A program made the translations under genes and the position numbers. Below the pieces are notes generated by a model. The model was given only the letters and a program-made list of their open reading frames with translations. It did not search any database and had not been told where the DNA came from. This document shows positions 51,301 through 60,210 of a stretch of DNA of 64,000 nucleotides, in pieces. The DNA is from Pseudomonadota bacterium (GTDB taxonomy: Bacteria; Myxococcota_A; Polyangia; GCA-2747355), in assembly GCA_016711215.1 (NCBI GenBank), contig JADJTL010000002.1:806001-870000 (forward strand), in the 5' to 3' direction. The stretch's first letter is position 1. The number at the start of each line of letters is the position of its first letter.

Positions 51301-52191
51301 GCGGAGGTGCCCCTATCGCAGGTGCTCGTGCTCCGCGCGGGCGAGGGCCTTCCCACCCTGGCCCTGCCGCCGGCGCGGCACTCGACCTTCGAGCAGACCG
51401 AGGTCGGCGCGGCCTACCGTCTCGTGCGGCCCTTCATCGGTGGGCGCTCGAACCTCTCGTTCGACGCCTTTACGCTGCGCAGTCAGCTCGTCGACGCCCC
51501 CCAGGGCCAGGCGCGCATCCGCTCGCAGAGCGAGCTGCGCCTCGGCCGGACCGTCCTCGACCTGGCGTTGCGCGACGGCACGCTCTGGCTCAACCATCTG
51601 GCGTTACAGGCTCTCGGCGGGGACCTGGTAGGCGACCTCCAGCTCCAGCTCCTGCGCTTGCAGCCGCTCGACCTCCGGCTGCGCGCCGACGCGCGCCTGA
51701 CCAACGTCGACCTCGCCCGCCTCGACGCGCTCGCGGCGCGGCGCGGACGCCCCAACCCCCTCTCGGCGCTCGTCGCCCTGCAATACCAGCTCTCGAGCCA
51801 GGGCCTCTCCGGCCAGTTGCTCCTCGATGACCTCTCGCTCGCCACGCTCGATAGCTTGCTCGCCTATCTCGACCCGCACGGCCTCGACCCTTCCGTGCAG
51901 GCCAATCGTCGCCTGCTCAACGCCTGGTATACGCGCTGGACGCGGCCTCAGGTGCAGCGCGTGGCGGTCTGGATGGCACACAGTCAGCTCAACCTCGACA
52001 TTCGGCTCGGCGCGATCTGGCCGCTCGGCGCGGTGCTGCGGCGCGCGCTGCATGGCGTGCGGGTGCGCCGCATGTCGCTGCGGCCCTTCCTGCCGCCGGG
52101 CGACGATCCTCCGCCCGCCAGCCCGCCGCTGGCGCCCGCGCGACCCCGCTCGGGTCATTGGGAGCGGCCCACGGGTCTCACCGTCGAGTAG
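48337..52191 (+). CDS. AsmA/YdbH-like large envelope protein
   Basis: The protein has 1284 residues. The N-terminus is a single membrane anchor, MMRLLLRALRLLLVLLLALGAALTCWLRFA, and nearly the whole rest is a chain of short alternating beta-strands rich in Leu, Arg and Ala (for example LDLEALELHLGLRGAIRLRGLVVG, VRLERRGERASWLALAG). Such long beta-helical proteins belong to the AsmA/TamB/YdbH/YhdP superfamily, bridging the inner and outer membranes and moving phospholipid. C-terminal IRLGAIWPLGAVLRRALHGVRVRRMSLRPFLPP. Start is uncertain: ATG 48337, 48352 or 48355. It is divergent from the GGQ protein. The family assignment is by architecture. Confidence 0.75.
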   Translation: MVAAGMMRLLLRALRLLLVLLLALGAALTCWLRFAPDDLLRRALVVVARRALALPALDLEALELHLGLRGAIRLRGLVVGPPRGFTLSTLTLERLTLRYDLRGLPRGVIIISRFEVERPVVRLERRGERASWLALAGAAAPAPVAAPAEPAPTAASPVPAGLDLRLRAARLHGIAIYFDDGARRLVLDGLELRARARLVGGGGQARVVVALAPPSTQRSSVGLALRAPVALRATLDTRLRAVLDVEAIAPLRAALSARLDLRTETLAAPWALPPTALALRCDAEADQRKGQARLRRLTLDLNGARLLQLKGRAEGLNRLTRVRAELSRLLLPLAALLPYARLLQPGLRATGTVAANALRAEFSLPSGGQARLKTLKGTVSLDAVGGALPTAGVALRGLDGRLDFDVAPGRAALTRRSGLKGSIAHDGAARLRLSWRELRAGPAAVGDLTLKLRGGFDLQDLRPTAFDADAELRIGSLRQQHPRFGLLQTSARLSAHLSGQAEERRAELSALRLQVGRHLRVALSASTRDWAAAAGEARLELEPLALAGLWQELPGPLRQTLPLRDLGGEVTLTATLRGARPAAGTSPLRLPLELRARLGLREVRLAQRASGTEPAADRAGDAALSLAGLSGEVNAASARGHAKLDGRLAVASLQQPGRGLRLRGLALPFALTLSPRAINAEAQLAVGRLEQRQAGATLRQRELALTARASAALPLEQLLAGRTVALRRASLALTLAAAQTAATQQGVDLVLDRLRGRLDAELDPRRAAAPLRWEAGLDLGALRERVQGARLAALALKLRGVAGGWRARLPISVVTPAELWGGLEGELTLGRLAHGALLHPLVATRLGLAARLVSQGPFELQRLELALPTLGLSAAASGTLERPWELLAAGGRYAELPGFDLRLRGDLSNPSASEFAAARALHHGLRSAGALGLQLHLRAIDPTRLQVEGWLRARRFSLWLDGPPQAIAAAGPQGAGWLRSRLHLAGLDAEVPLSQVLVLRAGEGLPTLALPPARHSTFEQTEVGAAYRLVRPFIGGRSNLSFDAFTLRSQLVDAPQGQARIRSQSELRLGRTVLDLALRDGTLWLNHLALQALGGDLVGDLQLQLLRLQPLDLRLRADARLTNVDLARLDALAARRGRPNPLSALVALQYQLSSQGLSGQLLLDDLSLATLDSLLAYLDPHGLDPSVQANRRLLNAWYTRWTRPQVQRVAVWMAHSQLNLDIRLGAIWPLGAVLRRALHGVRVRRMSLRPFLPPGDDPPPASPPLAPARPRSGHWERPTGLTVE

Positions 52192-52305
52192 GCCGCGCTG
52201 GGGTAGGCTGTCCCCGCCAGCGCTGGCGCCGGCAGCCAACAGCGGGCCGGGCCTGCAGGTATTGCCCAGCTATTCTAGGTCGGCACGGGCTACGATCCGA
52301 TAGGC

Positions 52306-53721
52306 ATGCTGCTTGCAAGGTTTGCGGACGTGTCACCCTCTGCATCACCACGCTCCCGCTTCGCCCCGCGCTCCCCGCGGACCCCACGGGGGGCGCGCCG
52401 CGGCTACAGCGCCACGCCGGGCTCCCTGTTGCTGCTTTGCTTGCTGGCCGGCTGCGCCGCGGACACCTCGCCGGAGCGAGCGGCTAGCCTCGCTCAGGCG
52501 ATCGCCAACGGCAGCGCCGACGCGGGCCATCCGAGCGTGGGGGCCTTGCGGACGCCCGCTGGTGCGTTATGCACCGCCACCCTGGTCGGCCGGCGCACGC
52601 TCCTTAGCGCCGCGCATTGCGTGCAGCTCTTCGGCCGCGAGGCGGCGGCCTTTCAACTGGGGCGAGGGTCCTACGCGGTGGTCGCCGCGACGATGCATCC
52701 CGACTTCGACTTCGCGACCGGCGCCAACGACCTCGCGGTCCTGACGCTGGATCGGGCGCCCGCCGAGGCTCCCCTGGCGGTGTCGAGCCAGCCGCCCTCG
52801 CTCTTCGACCAGGTCGTGCTGGTGGGTTTCGGGCGCACCGAGGAGAGCGCGATCGATTCGCAGGGGATCAAGCGCCAGGCGACCAACCGCGTGCTCTGGA
52901 AGACCGCGACCACCTTCGGCTACTTCACCACCTGGGGCGGATCGGGGACGATCTGCCCCGGGGATTCGGGCGGGCCGGCGCTGCTCCATCTCGCCGACCG
53001 TGACGTCGTCGTCGGCGTGCACTCGACCTACGGGATCGACACCGCGCTGACGCGGGACCTCGGCATTCTGCGCTCCTGCAGCACGGCTGGCTTCGACGTG
53101 CGCACCGACGCCTATCTCCCCTGGATCAGGCAGGTCGCGGGGGGCGACGTGGGCATCGACGAGGCCGTACCCGCGCCTCCGGCGGAGGAGCAGGCCAGCG
53201 TCGGCACGAGCGCTGGCGCCGCGCTCGGTTCAGCAACAACTGCGGCGCGCGCGCCCGTGAGGATCGTCGCACCGGCGAGCGGCAGCGTCGTGGCTGGCGG
53301 GCGGGTCCAGGTGCAGGTCTGGATCGACGACGCCTTCGCCGCGACCCGCGCGGAGCTGCTGGTCAACGGCGCGGCGGCGCAGGCGCTGAACGCGCCCCCC
53401 TTCGCCTTTCCGGCGACGCTGGCTCCCGGCAGGGCCACCCTCGAGGTGCGCGCCTTCGGTCCCGACGGTCGCGTCTCCTCGGCGGTGGTGCAGGTCGAGG
53501 TCGTGGGCGCGATTGGCGCGCCTGCGGCGGCCGTCGCGGCGGCGAGCGCCGGCATCGGCGGGCCCGTCAACGTCGCCGGCTCGCCGGCCGAGGAGGGCGG
53601 CTGCGCCCTCGGTGGGGCGCCACCGCTGCGCCTGAGCGAGGCCTTGCTGGCGTTGCTCTGGCTCGCGGGACTGCGGCTGCGCGCGCTGGCGGCGCGATCG
53701 CATCGCCGCAAGGCCGCTTGA
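52306..53721 (+). CDS. Secreted trypsin-like serine protease with a MYXO-CTERM-like tail
   Basis: The protein has 471 residues. After a signal region (PGSLLLLCLLAGC) comes an S1 protease: His in LLSAAHCVQ (about 104), Asp in ANDLAVLTL (about 142), Ser in ICPGDSGGPALL (about 220). A beta-sandwich Ig-like domain (PVRIVAPASGSVVAGGRVQVQVW) follows. The C-terminus, GGCALGGAPPLRLSEALLALLWLAGLRLRALAARSHRRKA, fits the MYXO-CTERM plan: a Gly-Cys motif, hydrophobic helix and basic end. Start: ATG 52306; GTG 52330 is a plausible alternative, with AAGG about 9 bases before it and a shorter n-region. Confidence 0.9.
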   Translation: MLLARFADVSPSASPRSRFAPRSPRTPRGARRGYSATPGSLLLLCLLAGCAADTSPERAASLAQAIANGSADAGHPSVGALRTPAGALCTATLVGRRTLLSAAHCVQLFGREAAAFQLGRGSYAVVAATMHPDFDFATGANDLAVLTLDRAPAEAPLAVSSQPPSLFDQVVLVGFGRTEESAIDSQGIKRQATNRVLWKTATTFGYFTTWGGSGTICPGDSGGPALLHLADRDVVVGVHSTYGIDTALTRDLGILRSCSTAGFDVRTDAYLPWIRQVAGGDVGIDEAVPAPPAEEQASVGTSAGAALGSATTAARAPVRIVAPASGSVVAGGRVQVQVWIDDAFAATRAELLVNGAAAQALNAPPFAFPATLAPGRATLEVRAFGPDGRVSSAVVQVEVVGAIGAPAAAVAAASAGIGGPVNVAGSPAEEGGCALGGAPPLRLSEALLALLWLAGLRLRALAARSHRRKAA

Positions 53722-53807
53722 CCGCACCCCCCGCTCCTGCCGGGTCCGCGCCCCGCGGCCCCGCTGCCGGCTGGCCACGACCCGCGCGCTCGTGATACCT
53801 AGACGCG

Positions 53808-55439
53808 ATGGACTCAGACACGAGGTTGGCGCGAATCAGCGGCGCGACGCCGCGGGTGGGCCCCAAGGCGCTGGCGGTGCCCGATCTGCGCCGGTTGCGG
53901 GTCAGCATCCGCTCCAAGCTGATCTTGCTGAGCACGCTCTTGCTGGCCGCGGCGATCAGCCTCTTCGGCGCCGTCAACGCCCATCAGACGCGGCTCAACA
54001 TCGACCGCTACTCGGAGCGCCTGCGGCGCACGATCACCGAGGCGCTGCACCAGGCCGGTCGCGCCCAGCTCTCGCTGCTGGGCACCGCAGCGCGCATCGC
54101 GATCGTGCAGAGCGACTACGGCTCGCTAACGACGATGGTGGCCGACGTGCAACGGCAGGACGCGCGGATCACGCACGTCTCGATTCGCGGCCCCGATCAG
54201 CGCGTGCTGGCCGAGGTCGGCGGCGCGCTGCCCTCGCCGCTGCTCGCCACGCTTGCTGGCCTGAAGGGGCCGACGACGCATAGCGCGCTGCCGGTGGGCG
54301 GTCAGCGCTCGATGGTCTTCGTCACGCCGATCACCTACAAGGACCGCGCGGAGCCGCTGGGCAGCGTCGTGATCGCCTTCACGCTCCGCTCGCTCGAGGC
54401 CGAGTTGGCGAAGGCCGAGGAGACCAAGAGTCAGGTCGCCGCGGCGAATCTGCGCAACATCATCCTCGTCGGCCTGGTCGCCGTGCTGATGGGCACGCTG
54501 CTGACGATCGTGCAGGGCATGCGCATCTCGCGCCCGATCCGGGCGCTGGCGACCCAGGCCAAGCACATCGCCGACGGTGATTTCAGCGGCCGCGTGCAGA
54601 TTCCCGGGCACGATGAGATCGGCCAGCTCGGCGACATGATCAATCACATGTCGGGGCAGATCGTCACGCTGATGCAGGGCGCGCAGCAGAAGGCGGCGCT
54701 CGAGCGTGAGTTCGAGATCGCCAACTCGATCCAGAACTCGCTCGTCCCGCAAGCGGACACCGTCGCGCTGCGCGGCATCGAGCTGGCAGGCTTCTTCCGC
54801 TCGGCCTCGCAATGCGGCGGTGACTGGTGGGGCTACTACGATCTCGGTCGCCAGCAATCGCTGCTGGTGATCGGCGACGTGACGGGCCACGGGGTGCCCG
54901 CCGCGATGATCACGGCCTTGGTCAAGGGCGCCGCGAGCACGATGGTCTCGGTGGCCGACGGTAGGTTCGACCTCCAGGCCTTCATGCAACGGCTCAACGC
55001 CGTGGTCTACGAGGCCGGCGGCCGCCAGTTCTTCATGACCTTCTTCGCGGCGCTCTACGACGCTGAGCGCCACGAGATCGCCTTCGCCAACGCCGGCCAC
55101 ACCAGCCCCTACGTCGTCGCCGCCCAGGGCGGTGAGCTGACGCCGCTGCTCGCCCGTGGGACCTGGCTCGGCTACTACCCGACCCAGGAGTTCGAGCTCA
55201 ACCATGCGCCGGTGAAGCGCGGCGATCTCATCGTTTGCTACACCGATGGCATCGTCGAGCTGGAGAACGCCAAGGGCGCGGTCTACGGCGATTCGCGCTT
55301 TCGTCGCCTGGTCAAGAAGCACGCCCGCTTGCCGCTCTCGTCGCTGAAGGAGCAGATCGTCGGCGATGTCTACGGCTTCGCCGACGGTGAGCCCCAGCAG
55401 GACGACATCACGCTCTTGGTGGCCCGTATCACCACTTGA
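53808..55439 (+). CDS. HAMP-SpoIIE (PP2C-type) membrane phosphatase, RsbU-like
   Basis: The protein has 543 residues. A first transmembrane helix (LILLSTLLLAAAISLFGAV, about 39-57) and a periplasmic or extracytoplasmic sensing region of about 150 residues precede a second helix (IILVGLVAVLMGTLLTIV, about 217-235), a HAMP linker (ISRPIRALATQAKHIADGDFSGRVQIPGHDEIGQLGDMINHM) and a SpoIIE-type phosphatase (EFEIANSIQNSLVPQ, GGDWWGYYDLG, LLVIGDVTGHGVPAAMITA, TDGIVELENAKG, DDITLLVARI). Such proteins dephosphorylate anti-anti-sigma factors; no anti-sigma partner is nearby. The start ATG 53808 lacks a strong ribosome-binding site. Confidence 0.93.
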   Translation: MDSDTRLARISGATPRVGPKALAVPDLRRLRVSIRSKLILLSTLLLAAAISLFGAVNAHQTRLNIDRYSERLRRTITEALHQAGRAQLSLLGTAARIAIVQSDYGSLTTMVADVQRQDARITHVSIRGPDQRVLAEVGGALPSPLLATLAGLKGPTTHSALPVGGQRSMVFVTPITYKDRAEPLGSVVIAFTLRSLEAELAKAEETKSQVAAANLRNIILVGLVAVLMGTLLTIVQGMRISRPIRALATQAKHIADGDFSGRVQIPGHDEIGQLGDMINHMSGQIVTLMQGAQQKAALEREFEIANSIQNSLVPQADTVALRGIELAGFFRSASQCGGDWWGYYDLGRQQSLLVIGDVTGHGVPAAMITALVKGAASTMVSVADGRFDLQAFMQRLNAVVYEAGGRQFFMTFFAALYDAERHEIAFANAGHTSPYVVAAQGGELTPLLARGTWLGYYPTQEFELNHAPVKRGDLIVCYTDGIVELENAKGAVYGDSRFRRLVKKHARLPLSSLKEQIVGDVYGFADGEPQQDDITLLVARITT

Positions 55440-55505
55440 GGGCGGTGCCGCCGCTTTCGGGGCCCCGCACCAATCACTCCTCGGCCGCAGGCCCCGCAGA
55501 AAAAA

Positions 55506-55535
55506 TTGCTCCAGGCGTAGGCTGCCCGCTATAGT
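55506..55535 (+). promoter_or_regulatory. Promoter for the solute-binding protein gene
   Basis: TTGCTC (55506-55511), an 18-base spacer and TATAGT (55530-55535). The 5' leader would be about 130 bases and contains the stem GGAC-TTTTT-GTCC (55541-55553), in a gap without a gene (55440-55673). Confidence 0.55.
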
Positions 55536-55673
55536 CCCGAGGACTTTTTGTCCAGCAGTAACAGAACGCGTGTTCCGCGGGCTCGGGGTCACCCCCTATG
55601 GGGCGACGACGGCATGGCCGTGGAGTCGGTGCGCAGTGGTCTAGTCCGCCGGCAGGCGGGGGAAAGGTGTAGC

Positions 55674-57581
55674 ATGAGACTCGCGAGTACCTGGTTCGCT
55701 CGGCGGTTCGCTTCGCGCCTCGTTCGGCGCTTCGCTGGTTTGGGCCTCGCTGCCGGGCTGAGCCTGGCGCTAGCCGCTGGCTGCAGTGACAGCGGCACGG
55801 GCACCAAGGACGCCGGCGTCGACCGTGCGGACGGCGGCGTGGCCACGAAGAAGATCACCATCGGCATGACCGAGCAGCTCACCTCGCTCGACCCGGCGCT
55901 GGCCTACCAGACGGGGGCCTTCGAGCTGCTGATGAACATCAACCAGACGCTCTACGTCTGGGATGCGGCGAAGCTCGACCACGTGCCCGGCTTGGCCGTC
56001 GGCGAGCCCGAGGTCGCCACGCAGCCGACGCCCGATCCCGAGGACGGCGATGCCACCGAGCAGACGTGGACCGTCACCTTGCGCGAGGGCCTGACCTTCG
56101 CCGACGGTACGCCCTTCAACGCCGATGCCGTCAAGTACAGCATCGACCGCGTCGCCTCCCTCAACCTCGAGGACTCGGGGGCCTCGCTCGTCACGGGCAA
56201 CGTCACGCGCGTGGACAAGGTCAGCGAGTACAAGGTGCGCTTCGCGCTCGCGTCGCCGAACGCGTACTTCAAGGCTCTGCTGGCGACCCAGCCCTTCACG
56301 CCGGTGAACCGCTCGATGTACCCGGTCGCGCGGGCGCTCAATACGCCCTTCACCGTCGAGGCGCAGACGCCCGACGCCAAGCCGACCGATGGCAAGTCGT
56401 GGAACGAGCTCTACTTCGACCAGAACCTCTTCGTGCCGGCCAACCTGCTCGGTCTCGGGCCCTACACGCTGGAGACCATCAGCTTCGACGACACGAAGGA
56501 TCCGGCCAAGGGTGACTATGGCCACTATACGGAGATCACTCTGCTCGCCAACCCGAAGTACGACGGTGGGCCGAACGGCGTGACCGCCCGCACCGAGCGC
56601 ATCGTGCTCAAGTACTTCCAGAATAACGCCGCGCTGGAGCAGGCGCTGAAGGACGGCACGGTGCAGGTCGCCTGGAACACGCTCTCGTCGGCCTTCGTCG
56701 AGTCGCTCGCGGCCGACAGCGCCAACTACAGCGTCTTCGACTCGGATGGCCTGATCACCGAGGTGCTCTTCCTGAACCTGCGCGTTCCGCCCTTCGGCGT
56801 CGCGCCGACCGCGACCGCCGAGGAGAAGGCCAAGGCGCTGAAGATCCGCAAGGCGATCGCGCTTTCGGTCGACCGCCCGGCGATCGTCAGCTCGATCTTC
56901 GGCCTCGCCGGCAAGCCACTCTACTCGATGGTTCCGCAGGGCCTGTGGTCCTACTCCGAGTCGTTCAAGACGGAGTTCAATCCGGCGCCGCCCAACCTCA
57001 ACGAGACCAAGCGCCTGCTGACGGAGGCCGGCTACAGCGAGAGCAACAAGCTCAGCTTCGGGATCTCGTTCAGCAGCGATTACCCCGAGAACGCACCGAT
57101 GACCGATAAGATCAAGGCGGACCTCGAGTCGACCGGCATCGTCAGCGTGACGAAGCATGACGTCGGTGGCTTCGACGGCTACGCGACCACCCTGCTCGGG
57201 ACTGGGGCCGACGGCAAGAAGAACCATGACCTTGAGGCCTTCTGGCTCGGGTGGGCCGCCGACTTCGGTGATCCGGATAACTTCCTCTACTCCTTTGGGC
57301 ATTCGAGCCAGGATCTGGTTGGCAGCTCGCTCTACAGCGCGGAGCCCGAGAAGGCCGCGCAGATGGACACCCTGCTCGACGAGGCGAAGACCGATCAGAG
57401 CTACCAGGTTCGCCTCGAGAAGTACAAAGCGGTGCAGAAGCTCTGGGCCGAGACGATCTCCTCGATCCCGGTGGCCCAGCGCAGCAAGCAGGCGGTGGCG
57501 CGCAAGGGCTTCACCCTGACGCCCGCGGGTCCCACGACCCTGATGAACTACGCGACGGTCGCGGCGGTCTCCGCGAAGTAG
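55674..57581 (+). CDS. ABC-transporter solute-binding lipoprotein, SBP_bac_5 family
   Basis: The protein has 635 residues. LGLAAGLSLALAAGC is the lipoprotein signal, then a Gly/Asp-rich tether. ITIGMTEQLTSLDPALAYQTGAFELLMNINQTLY, TVTLREGLTFADGTPFNADAVKYSIDRVASL and RKAIALSVDRPAIVSSIFG are typical of peptide/nickel-type binding proteins (extracellular family 5). ATG 55674 follows GAAAGGTG. No permease or ATPase gene is adjacent, so it is an orphan binding protein or its partners are elsewhere. Confidence 0.92.
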   Translation: MRLASTWFARRFASRLVRRFAGLGLAAGLSLALAAGCSDSGTGTKDAGVDRADGGVATKKITIGMTEQLTSLDPALAYQTGAFELLMNINQTLYVWDAAKLDHVPGLAVGEPEVATQPTPDPEDGDATEQTWTVTLREGLTFADGTPFNADAVKYSIDRVASLNLEDSGASLVTGNVTRVDKVSEYKVRFALASPNAYFKALLATQPFTPVNRSMYPVARALNTPFTVEAQTPDAKPTDGKSWNELYFDQNLFVPANLLGLGPYTLETISFDDTKDPAKGDYGHYTEITLLANPKYDGGPNGVTARTERIVLKYFQNNAALEQALKDGTVQVAWNTLSSAFVESLAADSANYSVFDSDGLITEVLFLNLRVPPFGVAPTATAEEKAKALKIRKAIALSVDRPAIVSSIFGLAGKPLYSMVPQGLWSYSESFKTEFNPAPPNLNETKRLLTEAGYSESNKLSFGISFSSDYPENAPMTDKIKADLESTGIVSVTKHDVGGFDGYATTLLGTGADGKKNHDLEAFWLGWAADFGDPDNFLYSFGHSSQDLVGSSLYSAEPEKAAQMDTLLDEAKTDQSYQVRLEKYKAVQKLWAETISSIPVAQRSKQAVARKGFTLTPAGPTTLMNYATVAAVSAK

Positions 57582-57672
57582 CCGCGCCTCTCCGATCGCC
57601 GACGATCGGGGCCACCGTACGCTGCGGTCGGCGACGGTCGTCGGCGCGCCACCAGCCGGGGGGCGGCCCTTC

Positions 57673-60147
57673 TTGCAAAGTCTCCCCTACCTCCTCGCCG
57701 CGGCGGTCACCACCACGCTCGCCGCGGCAGCCTCCTCCGCGAATTTTCACCTTCGGCGGCGCTGGCCGGCCGCGGCCGCAGCCACGAGCGGTCCGGCTCG
57801 CCCGCTCCGCACGCGCCGGCGCACCATTGCCCCCCTGCTCGCGGCCCTGTGCTGGATCGTGCTGCTGCCCGCGCCGAGGTCCGCGTGGGCCCAGGACCTC
57901 GAGGATCTCGGCGTGCTGCCGGCCGACGACAGCGGCGAGGTCGGCCTGGGCAGCCTCCTCGATGTCATCGACGTCGTCGTGACGGCGACGAAGAAGGAGC
58001 AGTCGGTCGAGCAGGCGCCCTCGATCGTCAGCGTGATCAAGGCGGGCGAGTTGCGCGAGAACGGTTATCGCTCGTTGGCCGATGCCCTGCGGCAGGTGCC
58101 GGGTATCTACGTCCGCGACGACCTGATTCATCCCAACATCGCGATGCGCGGGATCGACGCCGGCCTGCGCGCCTGGAGCCGCAGCATCAAGGTGATGATC
58201 AACGGTCAGCCGATCGCCTACCGGGGCGACACGGCGAACTGGCTCGGCCCAGAGTTGCTGCCGATGGAGGCGGTCTCACGCGTCGAGGTCGTGCGCGGAC
58301 CGAGCTCCACGCTCTATGGCGCCAACGCCTTCCTCGGCGTCGTCAACGTGATCACCCGCAGCGGCTACCGACGGAACTGGGCCACCGCTACCGTCGAGTC
58401 GGGCGTCGCCGCGGCGGCCTGCGCCGACGTCAACCGCCGTGCGCGCGCTGGGGAGCAGGTGACCGACCTCTGCGCCACGGCGAAGACGCCGCTCAATCCC
58501 TCCCTCACCAGCAACCTGGCGATCGGCCACCACCTCGAGCTGACCCGCCGCACGACGCTCGATTTCCTCGCCAGTGCGGCAGTCGGCTATGCCGATCGCT
58601 CAGGGCTGATGCTGCCGTCGACCTCGCCGCATTTCGCGACCTCGGGGCCGCGCTACTTCGATGGCAGCGCGGAGAGCGTCAGCTCGAAGGACGATCGCGA
58701 TCTCTGGGGCAGCGCCTTCGGCCAACTGAGCCTGACCAACGAGAGCTGGGGAACGCTGCGCCTCGAGGGCCACTACAACGAGTTCGCGCGCAACGGCGAA
58801 TTCACCGATTGGGGCGTGCTGACCCACGAGAACCGCGTGGGTATGCGCAACTGGTACGTCCGACTGGGCCATGACCGGCGCCTACGCGTCTTGCCGCTGA
58901 CCTACCGCCTGCAGGTCAGCCTCGCCGGTGGGGGCCATACGGGGGCGAACCACCTGCAGATCGCCCAAGGCAATCCCTTCTGGGTAGAGAAGGTCGGCGG
59001 CTATCTTGGCTACGACCTCAACGGCGAGGTGACCTTCGACCTGACGCCGGCGCTGACGCTGATCGCCGGGACGACCCTGACGCAGGACTTCCACGACCTC
59101 CCCTCGATCTACAGCGTCGAGGGCGGCGCCGCCGGAGCGGCTTCAGTGAAGCTGCCCTCCTACGTGCTCGGCGACGTGGACTTCGTCAACTTCGCCGCCT
59201 TCGGTCAGGTCCTCTGGACGCCCGTCGAGTCGCTCTCCTTGATCGCGGGGACCAGCTTCGAGCAACACAACGTCTACGGGCGCTGCACCTTCAGCTCCTG
59301 TCCCGGCTTGAACGCGCGGCTCGGCGCCTCCTATTCGCTGATTCGGCGCAGCGAGCTCTCGCTCTACAGCAAGCTGCTCTACGGCAGCTCGTTCAAGGCG
59401 CCGCCGGCGGAGTTGCTCTACGGCACGCCCTACGTGCTCTCGGGGATCAGCGGCAATCTGCGGCTCGATCCCGAGGTCGCGCACACCTTCGAGGCCGCGC
59501 TGGGCAGCGGGATTCTGCTCTTCGAGCGTGAGCTGCGCCTCGACGTGCTGGTCAATGGCTTCCTCAACCTCGTCAACGGCAAGGTCGAGTACGTCCAGGC
59601 GGGGAACTTCACGCGCGCCGAGAACTCCTCCGACCTGCGGACGATCGGCGTCGAGTCGGGCCTGCGCGCCCGGCTGCGCGAGCAGCTCAGCGCCTATCTC
59701 AACTTCTCCTGGCAGCAGACCGCCACCCGCGCTTGCTTGCTCGCCGACGTCTCGCTCTGCCAGCGCCAGGCGGAGATGAATCCACTCTATCCGACGACCC
59801 TGCTCAGCTTCGGCGCCGCCTATCGACTGCCGGCGCTGAAGCTGCGGGCCTCCCTCTACGGCGCGTACGTCGCCCGGCGCTGGGCTTCGCAGGCCAATCG
59901 CGCGGAGAACGTGCCCTTCGCGGGCGGCGGGGGCTTCGACAGCAAGGCCTACCGCTTGCCTTCGTATCTGCTGCTCAACCTCGTCTTGTCGACCCCCAGT
60001 CTGAGCTGGGGTCCGCTGCGGCGCACGGCTTTCTCGGTCGGCGCCTACAATCTGCTCAACAGCGGCCTGGTCGAGCCCGGCTTTGGCGGCATCGATACGC
60101 CGGGCTTGGGGCTGACGGCGCTGGCCTCGGTGCGCCAGCGCTTCTGA
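57673..60147 (+). CDS. TonB-dependent outer-membrane receptor
   Basis: The protein has 824 residues. A signal sequence TIAPLLAALCWIVLLPAPRSAWAQ is followed by DVIDVVVTATKKEQSVEQAPSIVSVI (plug start, TonB-box region), LRENGYRSLADALRQVPGIYVRDD, and RVEVVRGPSSTLYGANAFLGVVNVITRSGY, the conserved plug motif. The remaining ~600 residues are beta-barrel strands with ending FGGIDTPGLGLTALASVRQRF. Start TTG 57673 is weak; an in-frame start further in cannot be excluded. The ligand is unknown. The solute-binding gene lies 91 bases upstream and might work with it. Confidence 0.93.
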   Translation: MQSLPYLLAAAVTTTLAAAASSANFHLRRRWPAAAAATSGPARPLRTRRRTIAPLLAALCWIVLLPAPRSAWAQDLEDLGVLPADDSGEVGLGSLLDVIDVVVTATKKEQSVEQAPSIVSVIKAGELRENGYRSLADALRQVPGIYVRDDLIHPNIAMRGIDAGLRAWSRSIKVMINGQPIAYRGDTANWLGPELLPMEAVSRVEVVRGPSSTLYGANAFLGVVNVITRSGYRRNWATATVESGVAAAACADVNRRARAGEQVTDLCATAKTPLNPSLTSNLAIGHHLELTRRTTLDFLASAAVGYADRSGLMLPSTSPHFATSGPRYFDGSAESVSSKDDRDLWGSAFGQLSLTNESWGTLRLEGHYNEFARNGEFTDWGVLTHENRVGMRNWYVRLGHDRRLRVLPLTYRLQVSLAGGGHTGANHLQIAQGNPFWVEKVGGYLGYDLNGEVTFDLTPALTLIAGTTLTQDFHDLPSIYSVEGGAAGAASVKLPSYVLGDVDFVNFAAFGQVLWTPVESLSLIAGTSFEQHNVYGRCTFSSCPGLNARLGASYSLIRRSELSLYSKLLYGSSFKAPPAELLYGTPYVLSGISGNLRLDPEVAHTFEAALGSGILLFERELRLDVLVNGFLNLVNGKVEYVQAGNFTRAENSSDLRTIGVESGLRARLREQLSAYLNFSWQQTATRACLLADVSLCQRQAEMNPLYPTTLLSFGAAYRLPALKLRASLYGAYVARRWASQANRAENVPFAGGGGFDSKAYRLPSYLLLNLVLSTPSLSWGPLRRTAFSVGAYNLLNSGLVEPGFGGIDTPGLGLTALASVRQRF

Positions 60148-60210
60148 GGGTTGCGCCGTGGCTCTGTTATAGCCGTCGCTCTGTTATAGTTGGCGTGGGT
60201 GGCATCGCCG

